From: CAYLZO01 sp964387775
GTDB lineage: Bacteria; Chloroflexota; Anaerolineae; JAAYZQ01
Reading direction: 5' to 3'
DNA length: 32,140 bases
Assembly: GCA_964387775.1 (NCBI GenBank)
Contig: CAYLZO010000026.1
Location: 1 to 32,140, forward strand
Made by a program: the position numbers and the translations under genes. The notes beneath the pieces were generated by a model that saw only the letters and a list, made by a program, of their open reading frames with translations, was not told the origin of the DNA and ran no database searches. Every line of letters starts with the position of its first letter. Positions within the stretch are counted from its first letter, which is position 1. Below are positions 16,491 to 22,355 of this stretch, piece after piece.

Positions 16491-17468
16491 ATGAGGGAGA
16501 GCATAGAGAAACGGACGCTGGGCAAGAGCGGCATCGAGGTCACCAAAATGGGCTTTGGTCTGTGGGCGGCCGGCGGAGACTACTGGGGGCCAACGGAGGA
16601 TCGAGAGGTGCTGGACGCTATCGACGCCGCGCTCGATGCCGGGATCAACTTTTTCGACACCGCCGACGTCTATGGCGGGGGGCACAGCGAGGAGCTGCTG
16701 GGCCGGGCGATGAAGGGGCGGCGCGACCGGTTCGTCGTCGCCACCAAGATTGGCTGGCTCGACTTTGACGGGGCGGCGGGCCGGTCGGCCTATGACACCG
16801 TCGACAAGCTGGTGGCGGGCGTGGAGAGCAATCTCCGCCGGCTGCAGACGGACACCATCGACGTCATCCAGAGCCACATCGACTTTCGCGACCCGACCAT
16901 GGAGGTCTTGGTGGAGGGGTTCCAAAAGCTCCAGCGGGAGGGGAAGGTGCGCGCCTACGGCGTCAGCACCAGTGACCTGGATTATCTCAAGGCATTCAAC
17001 AGCGACGGCGGATGCGCCACGCTCCAGACCGACTATAGCATCCTCAACCGGACGGCCGAGGCCGAGATTTTTCCCTACTGTATCGAGCAGGACATCGGCG
17101 TCATCGTCCGCGGGCCGCTGGCCATGGGCATCTTGACCGGCAAGTTCACCGCCGACTGGACCTTTGCCGAGGACGACTGGCGGCGGCGCTGGCAAGAGAC
17201 CCCGGAGGAGCGGGAGACCTTTTTGCAGGATCTGGAAAAGGTGGAACGGCTGCGTCCCCTGGCAAAAGACCGAACCTTGGCCCAACTGGCGCTCCAGTTC
17301 GTGATGGCCCAGCCGGCGGTCACGACGGCGATCCCAGGGGCCAAAAATCCCCGGCAGCTCAGGGACAACGTGCAGGCCGCGCTCCTGCCCCCCTTGACAG
17401 AAAAGGAGTTGGCCCAGATCGACACGATCACGCCGCCGGGCGGCGGACGCAAGATCTGGCCGGCGTAG
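16491..17468 (+). CDS. Aldo/keto reductase
   Basis: ATG 16491 follows AAAAGGAGG by 7 nt; the open frame extends upstream to GTG 16425 but without a ribosome binding site. The 325-residue product is a TIM-barrel NADPH-dependent oxidoreductase. The expected tetrad is visible: Asp56 and Tyr61 in FFDTADVYGGG, Lys86 in VATKIGW, and His129 in VIQSHIDF. The C-terminal cofactor-binding part reads QPAVTTAIPGAKNPRQLRDN. It starts 66 nt after the GH3-GH16 gene and probably shares its transcript. Substrate is unknown; reduction of a sugar or another carbonyl compound is possible. Confidence 0.92.
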   Translation: MRESIEKRTLGKSGIEVTKMGFGLWAAGGDYWGPTEDREVLDAIDAALDAGINFFDTADVYGGGHSEELLGRAMKGRRDRFVVATKIGWLDFDGAAGRSAYDTVDKLVAGVESNLRRLQTDTIDVIQSHIDFRDPTMEVLVEGFQKLQREGKVRAYGVSTSDLDYLKAFNSDGGCATLQTDYSILNRTAEAEIFPYCIEQDIGVIVRGPLAMGILTGKFTADWTFAEDDWRRRWQETPEERETFLQDLEKVERLRPLAKDRTLAQLALQFVMAQPAVTTAIPGAKNPRQLRDNVQAALLPPLTEKELAQIDTITPPGGGRKIWPA

Positions 17469-17472
17469 AGCG

Positions 17473-17754
17473 GTGCGCACGCGGATCACGACGTTTGGGC
17501 CTGTTACAGGCGACGGGCCGGGTATGCTACTGCCCCACGAGCACATCTTTGTCGAACTGGACTCGCTCGAGGAGGTCCATTACCCGACGGCCGGACCGGA
17601 GCCGGCAGGCGCGCCCAATGATGGCCTGGGCCTGACCGAGGTGTGGGGTTATGGCCTGCTGCTTCCCGAGAGCAGCAGTGATTCTTTCTACCTGGATCAG
17701 GTCAGATCGGTCACACTGACGCGAATCTACCTGCCCACGATCAAGACAGACTAG
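17473..17754 (+). pseudogene. Truncated head of a phosphotriesterase-family gene
   Basis: The frame starts at GTG 17473, 4 nt after the aldo/keto reductase stop. Its first ~35 residues match the beginning of phosphotriesterase-related metal hydrolases, TTFGPVTGDG then LLPHEHIFVEL, where the HxH pair (codons 17536 and 17542) binds zinc. The family needs about 310 residues; here the similarity ends soon after HxH, and the remaining ~60 residues are not recognisable. The stop codon is supplied by the end of the inserted element at 17751. I read it as a remnant, not a working enzyme. Confidence 0.65.
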
Positions 17755-17933
17755 TACCTTTTCAAGGCTATTTCGACAAGCTGTCATTGCGAGGAGCGAG
17801 CGCAGCGAGCGACGAAGCAATCCCCTTCTGCTCATTTCAGGCCGTTTAGCGCACGTCGTTGGAGATTGCTTCGTCGCCCTTCGGGCTCCTCGCAATGACA
17901 GGATACGTCATTTTCATGTTGAAAAGGTACTAG
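17751..17933. mobile_element. MITE-like element with 15-bp terminal inverted repeats
   Basis: CTAGTACCTTTTCAA (17751-17765) is repeated inverted and without mismatch at 17919-17933. The outer CTAG may be a 4-bp target duplication. Inside is a second nested palindrome: TGTCATTGCGAGGAGC (17782-17797) against 17885-17900, and GACGAAGCAATC (17811-17822) against 17864-17875. This inner part matches the TCATTGCGAGG...GAAGCAATC palindrome that I know as a dispersed repeat in several bacterial phyla. It has no coding capacity, so mobilisation would need a transposase from elsewhere. Confidence 0.8.
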
Positions 17934-17938
17934 CGCAA

Positions 17939-17983
17939 GCCAGCCTTCTCCGCAGGGGATCTCTCCCCTCTGCGGAAACTGGC
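17939..17983. repeat. Imperfect hairpin beside the MITE
   Basis: GCCAG/CTGGC at the base and CTCCGCAGGGGA against TCCCCTCTGCGGA above form a long stem with small bulges. It begins 5 nt after the MITE-like element. No T-run follows. Confidence 0.5.
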
Positions 17984-17991
17984 CAACGTTC

Positions 17992-18035
17992 CGGCGGTGG
18001 GGATGGTATCGAACCGGCCACCATCCCCACCGCCG
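17992..18035. repeat. 16-bp perfect hairpin before the phosphorylase remnant
   Basis: CGGCGGTGGGGATGGT (17992-18007) pairs perfectly with 18020-18035 around a 12-nt loop. The following sequence is TCCCAGGG, so no intrinsic terminator. It sits 16 nt before the ATG of the phosphorylase remnant. Confidence 0.6.
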
Positions 18036-18051
18036 TCCCAGGGTACGACGT

Positions 18052-18201
18052 ATGAGTTCAGATCGATTTGACAATGAGGGTCGCTTTGTCATCCAAAGGT
18101 GCGCCGCAGCCCGGCCCTTTGCCAGCTTTCTGCCCGGCATCGCCGGGCCGTTGGGCGTTCCCCTCCTGACCGGCTCGATATCTATCCCGGCGACGGATTG
18201 A
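18052..18201 (+). pseudogene. Truncated head of a GH161/GH94-like phosphorylase gene
   Basis: The frame from ATG 18052 gives 49 residues. Its first 40 align without gaps, apart from two residues, to the start of the intact phosphorylase at 25085: GRFVIQRCAAARPFASFLPG here against GRFILKDFATARPFSSFLPG there, then IAGPLG and PL in both. Similarity ends at PL and the frame stops at 18199-18201. The intact gene has 1093 residues, so more than 95% is missing. It is probably what is left of an earlier copy, or of a duplication, of that gene. It could express a short peptide, but I see no ribosome binding site. Confidence 0.8.
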
Positions 18202-18220
18202 ACGCTTGGATGACATGACC

Positions 18221-18234
18221 TTCTACCGGTAGAA
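18221..18234 (+). promoter_or_regulatory. Candidate LacI-type operator upstream of the signal-less binding protein
   Basis: TTCTACCGGTAGAA is a perfect 14-bp palindrome with the ACCGGT centre seen in the lacI operator. It overlaps the 5' side of the ribosome binding region of the gene at 18245. Its outer bases differ from the lacI operator, so it may serve another LacI-family protein or be chance. Confidence 0.4.
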
Positions 18235-18244
18235 AGGGGCGCAT

Positions 18245-19435
18245 ATGGACGTGATCAACGTATCAGTTTTTGACCATGGACCGGAAGCTATCGCCAGGCT
18301 TGGGTCTTTGCTTGCCCAGTTTCAACGCGAACAGGGCCAACGTGTTGACTTACAGGTGCTCCGCTGGCAAGGCGGCTGGACGAAAACAATCAGGACGGCC
18401 CTATATCGTACCGGGCCGGACATTTCCGAAATCGGCAGCACCTGGCTCGGTGACCTGGCCCGGATGAGTGCCTTCAGCCCCTTTAGCTCGAGTGAAATTC
18501 GTGACTTGGGGGGCAAAGATCAGTTCCTGCCGGCTAGCTGGCAAAGTGGACTGACCACCTCTGGGCTCTTTGCTTCGCTGGGCGCGGTTCCCTGGTCGGC
18601 AGATACGCGAGTTGTTTTTTACCGCCGCGACCTTTTCGACCAAGCTGGTCTGGGCGAACCGACAGCCTTTTCCAGCCCAGAGGAGTTTGAGCAAACCCTG
18701 GCCCGTTTACAGGCCGGCGGCCTGGAGACTCCCTTGGCCCTGGCCACCCACCGCTCCCGGGTAAACGTCCACCTGCTCGCCAGTTGGGTCTGGGGGGCAG
18801 GCGGTGCATTTATCAGCCGGGATGGTAAACAGATCCTCTTTGACCAGCCCGAGGCCCGCCGGGGTATCAGGGCCTATTTTCGCCTGGGTCGTTACCTCTC
18901 GGAAGAGGCCAAAGGGCTCTCAGATGATCAGTCTGAAGCTCTATTCTGTCGTGGTGAGGCCGCCACCGTGCTCAGCGGACACTGGCTGATGCAAGAGCGT
19001 TTGCTCCCTCCAGAGATGCGGCCCAACGTGGGAGTCGCGCTCTTGCCCGGGGTGCCCTTTGTGGGTGGCTTGCACCTTGTCATCTGGAAACATTCGCGCC
19101 GTAGAAGCCGGGCGATCAAGTTGATCCAATTCCTGCTGAGTAACCGGGCCTCGCGTGAGTTATTTCCCCTCTTTGGATTGCCGACCCAGGTTGAGATGCT
19201 GGATACCCCCCCTTTTTCAACCGAGCCCCACTACCGGGTGATGGGCCAGGCCCTGAAGACGGGCCGCTCATTTCCCGGTGGACAGACTTGGGGCTTGGTC
19301 GAGAGTCGGCTTACCGATGTCCTGCCCGTCGTTTGGCGACAAGTACTGGCCGCTCCCGAACCAGACGTGGGCGGTATTCTGGCTGCTCACCTGGAGCCCT
19401 TGGCCCAACAGCTAGCTTCGGAGCTTGGCCCTTGA
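18245..19435 (+). CDS. Solute-binding-protein-like protein without signal peptide
   Basis: The 396-residue product has the family-1 sugar-binding fold: DVINVSVFDHGPEAIARLGS at the start, then PDISEIGSTWLGDLA, VPWSADTRVVFYRRDLFDQAG and ALFCRGEAATVLSGHW. There is no signal peptide or lipobox, and an in-frame TAG at 18230-18232 rules out a longer N-terminus. AAAGGGG precedes the ATG by 5 nt, so this start looks genuine. It should be cytoplasmic, which is odd for an import receptor. Two nucleotides separate its stop from the GH94 start, so the two are coupled. It may act as an intracellular sugar sensor or partner of the phosphorylases; function unknown. Confidence 0.8.
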   Translation: MDVINVSVFDHGPEAIARLGSLLAQFQREQGQRVDLQVLRWQGGWTKTIRTALYRTGPDISEIGSTWLGDLARMSAFSPFSSSEIRDLGGKDQFLPASWQSGLTTSGLFASLGAVPWSADTRVVFYRRDLFDQAGLGEPTAFSSPEEFEQTLARLQAGGLETPLALATHRSRVNVHLLASWVWGAGGAFISRDGKQILFDQPEARRGIRAYFRLGRYLSEEAKGLSDDQSEALFCRGEAATVLSGHWLMQERLLPPEMRPNVGVALLPGVPFVGGLHLVIWKHSRRRSRAIKLIQFLLSNRASRELFPLFGLPTQVEMLDTPPFSTEPHYRVMGQALKTGRSFPGGQTWGLVESRLTDVLPVVWRQVLAAPEPDVGGILAAHLEPLAQQLASELGP

Positions 19436-19437
19436 AC

Positions 19438-22191
19438 ATGAAAGGATCTAATGTGACAGGTTGGCAATTCATCGACGACAAAGGCACCTTTGTGCTGCCC
19501 GAGCCAGATCGTCACAGCTATCTCTATTTCCCGTTGGTAAATGAAAGCGGGCTGATAGCCGTCATCACCCCCACGTTACACGGCGATGTCAAGACCGGGC
19601 AAAACAGCTTTCTCACCCTGCCCGTCTCGGTTGAGGACCTGCACATTTCGCGGGCAGCCCGCAATTTCTGGGTCGACGTGGCAGGCTACGGCCCCTGGTC
19701 AGCCACGGGTAATTCGGCCCGGCAGATCGCCCAGAATTTCGTGGGCGCGGCTGCCGAGCAAGTAGAAGTGCAGGCCGGCCTCCTCTGGCACCGAGTGACG
19801 CGCCGGAATCCAGCCCTGGGATTGCGCGCAGAGATTACCAACATCGTGCCCCCAAATTCAGACCAGGTCGAGTTGATGCACGTGACGTTAACCAACGAAG
19901 GCCAGGGGCGGCTGAACCTGACCCCCACCGCCGCCATCCCCATCTTTGGCCGCTCGGCCGACAGCCTGCGCGACCATCGCCACGTGACCTCCCTCCTGCA
20001 TCGCACCTATACCCACCGGCACGGCGTCCTGGTCCGGCCGACGCTGGCCTTTGACGAACGCGGGCACCGGCCCAACACCGTGACCTACGCCGTGCTCGGG
20101 GCTGAGGGAGACGGCACAGCCCCGGCTTCCTTTTTCCCTCTGATGGAGGCTTTTGTTGGCCCCGGTGGCAGCCTCGATTGGCCGCAAGCCGTCGTCGGCG
20201 CGGCCGAGCCAACTCCACCCGGACAGGCCCTATCCGGCTACGAGGCAATGGGTGGGCTCCGGTTCCGCCGGATCAGGCTCGATCCGGGCCGGCGCCAGGC
20301 CTACGTGATCGTGCTGGCCATCCTGGATCAGGATGCGGACCTGGAAGCGCTCATGGCCCGCTATGGCGCCCAGCCCCGCTTTGATACCTGGCTCACCCGG
20401 ACCAAGAGCCATTGGCAGAAAAAATTGGCGAGCTTGCAAGTGCAAACAGGCGAGGCTCGCTTCGACGGCTGGTTCAAATGGGTCACCCTCCAGCCGATCC
20501 TGCGCCGCATCTGCGGCAACTCATTCCTACCCTATCACGACTATGGGCGCGGCGGCCGCGGCTGGCGCGACCTGTGGCAGGATCAACTGGCCCTGCTCGT
20601 CATGGCGCCGGGCCAGGTCCGCCAGCGGCTTTTCAGTAATTTTGCCGGCGTCCGCCTCGACGGCAGCAACGCGACCATCATCGGCGCTGCGCCCGGCGAG
20701 TTCCGGGCCGATCGCAACGACATCCCCCGGGTGTGGATGGACCACGGCGCCTGGCCCCTGCTCACCACCCAGCTCTACCTCGATAGCAGCGGCGACCTGG
20801 CTTTTTTGCTGGAGGAACAGGTTTATTTCAAGGACTCGTGGATTCACCGCACTCAGGCCGTGGACGACGCCTGGGAACCAAAAGATGGTATCCAACTGCG
20901 AACCGCGACGGGCCAGATCTATCGCGGCAGCCTCCTCGAACACCTGTTGGTCCAGCACCTCACCTCCTTTTTTCACGTGGGCGAGCACAACATCATCCGC
21001 TTAGAGGGCGCCGATTGGAACGACGGCCTGGACATGGCCCGCGAACGGGGGGAGAGCGTCGCTCTTACGGCCCTCTATGCCAGCAATCTGCGGGCGTTGA
21101 GCGAACTGGTGCTGGCCCTAGGCCGGCTGGGCGTAACTGAGGTGCACCTTTTTTCCGAGCTGATGCCCCTGTTGGATACGATCCACACTCCGCTGGACTA
21201 TGACTCGGCCGCCGCAAAACAATCGCGCCTGGCCGATTATTTCGCCGCCACGCAGAGTACAATCCAGGGGGAGCAGATGGCGGTCTCTTTGCCGGACCTG
21301 TCGGCCGACCTGGCAGCCAAGGCCGACTGGCTCTATGCCCATCTGCGCCGGCAGGAATGGCTTCAGCTTAGTGAGGACGTGGGCTGGTTCAACGGCTACT
21401 ATGACGAGGGCGGCCAGCGGCTGGAAGGGGATCACCCTGATGGAGTGCGGATGACCCTCACCGGCCAGGTGTTCGCCCTGATGGGCGGCGTCGCCACCGA
21501 CGAGCAGGCCCGGCAGATCGTCCGGGCTGCCGACCGCTACCTCTACGATCCAGGCGTGGGCGGCTACCGGCTCAACACCGATTTCGGCCCGGCCGCCGAA
21601 CGACTCAGTATGAGCCTGGGCCGCTGCTTCGGTTTTGCTTATGGCCACAAGGAAAACGGGGCCATGTTCAGTCACATGGCCGTCATGTACGCCAACGCCC
21701 TCTACAAGCGTGGCCTGGTCCGAGAGGGCTTTGCCGTGCTGGAGGGCATCTATCGCCACAGCCAGGACTTTGGCCGGAGTAAGCTTTATCCTGGCATCCC
21801 CGAATACGTCGGGCCTGGGGGACGGGGCATGTATCCCTACCTGACCGGCTCGGCCAGTTGGTACCTGTTGACCATGCTCACCGAGGTTTTTGGGGTCAAG
21901 GGACGGCTTGGCGACCTGGTGCTGGAGCCCAGGCTGATGCCCGAGCAGTTTGACGCCGATGGCCAAGCCGCGGTCTTGACTCAGTTTGCCGGCCAACGGT
22001 TGCAGATTACGTACCGCAACCCGGACCGGCTAGCCTGGGACGAATACACCCTCGTCAGGATCGAGTTGGACGGCGAGACGCTGTCTGCCGAGCTTCCAGG
22101 CCGAACCGTCCGATTGCCCAGGAGCACCATCACGGCTCTGGCCGCGGAACAGATCCATACGCTGGACCTGTTTCTGGCAAAGGGGAAATAG
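19438..22191 (+). CDS. GH94 disaccharide phosphorylase (laminaribiose or cellobiose phosphorylase type)
   Basis: The product has 917 residues from ATG 19438; GTG 19453, with AAAGGA 7 nt before it, is an alternative start. It is a cytoplasmic inverting phosphorylase that would split a beta-linked glucose disaccharide with phosphate into alpha-glucose 1-phosphate and glucose. Family features seen: N-terminal beta-sandwich with LYFPLVNESG and TLHGDVKTGQNSF; (alpha/alpha)6 barrel with RGWRDLWQDQLAL, the catalytic DWND (Asp529 expected as general acid), and YPYLTGSASWYL near the end. Length is close to that of known cellobiose, chitobiose and laminaribiose phosphorylases. The laminarinase-type GH16 nearby favours laminaribiose as substrate. 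It lies in the same run of genes as GH3 and the second phosphorylase. Confidence 0.9.
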   Translation: MKGSNVTGWQFIDDKGTFVLPEPDRHSYLYFPLVNESGLIAVITPTLHGDVKTGQNSFLTLPVSVEDLHISRAARNFWVDVAGYGPWSATGNSARQIAQNFVGAAAEQVEVQAGLLWHRVTRRNPALGLRAEITNIVPPNSDQVELMHVTLTNEGQGRLNLTPTAAIPIFGRSADSLRDHRHVTSLLHRTYTHRHGVLVRPTLAFDERGHRPNTVTYAVLGAEGDGTAPASFFPLMEAFVGPGGSLDWPQAVVGAAEPTPPGQALSGYEAMGGLRFRRIRLDPGRRQAYVIVLAILDQDADLEALMARYGAQPRFDTWLTRTKSHWQKKLASLQVQTGEARFDGWFKWVTLQPILRRICGNSFLPYHDYGRGGRGWRDLWQDQLALLVMAPGQVRQRLFSNFAGVRLDGSNATIIGAAPGEFRADRNDIPRVWMDHGAWPLLTTQLYLDSSGDLAFLLEEQVYFKDSWIHRTQAVDDAWEPKDGIQLRTATGQIYRGSLLEHLLVQHLTSFFHVGEHNIIRLEGADWNDGLDMARERGESVALTALYASNLRALSELVLALGRLGVTEVHLFSELMPLLDTIHTPLDYDSAAAKQSRLADYFAATQSTIQGEQMAVSLPDLSADLAAKADWLYAHLRRQEWLQLSEDVGWFNGYYDEGGQRLEGDHPDGVRMTLTGQVFALMGGVATDEQARQIVRAADRYLYDPGVGGYRLNTDFGPAAERLSMSLGRCFGFAYGHKENGAMFSHMAVMYANALYKRGLVREGFAVLEGIYRHSQDFGRSKLYPGIPEYVGPGGRGMYPYLTGSASWYLLTMLTEVFGVKGRLGDLVLEPRLMPEQFDADGQAAVLTQFAGQRLQITYRNPDRLAWDEYTLVRIELDGETLSAELPGRTVRLPRSTITALAAEQIHTLDLFLAKGK

Positions 22192-22330
22192 CTGGTTGAC
22201 TGACAGATCTCTCTGGACGCAGATTCCGCAGATAAACGCAGATAAAAACGTATAGAATCTGCGGGAATCCGCGTTTATCTGCGTCCGATCAAAGCCGGAC
22301 GACCCGGGTCGAGTTTTGTCAGTCAAGCAG
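22192..22330. repeat. Palindromic MITE-like element between GH94 and GH3 genes
   Basis: Ends CTGGTTGACTGACA (22192-22205) and 22317-22330 are inverted repeats matching at 13 of 14 bases. Inside, GGACGCAGAT (22215-22224) faces ATCTGCGTCC (22277-22286), with further copies of CGCAGATAAACGC-type units between. This CGCAGAT/CGCGGAT pattern is a common dispersed bacterial repeat. It splits the operon, adding a foldable spacer of about 140 nt. Confidence 0.7.
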
Positions 22331-22355
22331 GGGGAAACACCTGAAAGGACCGATC

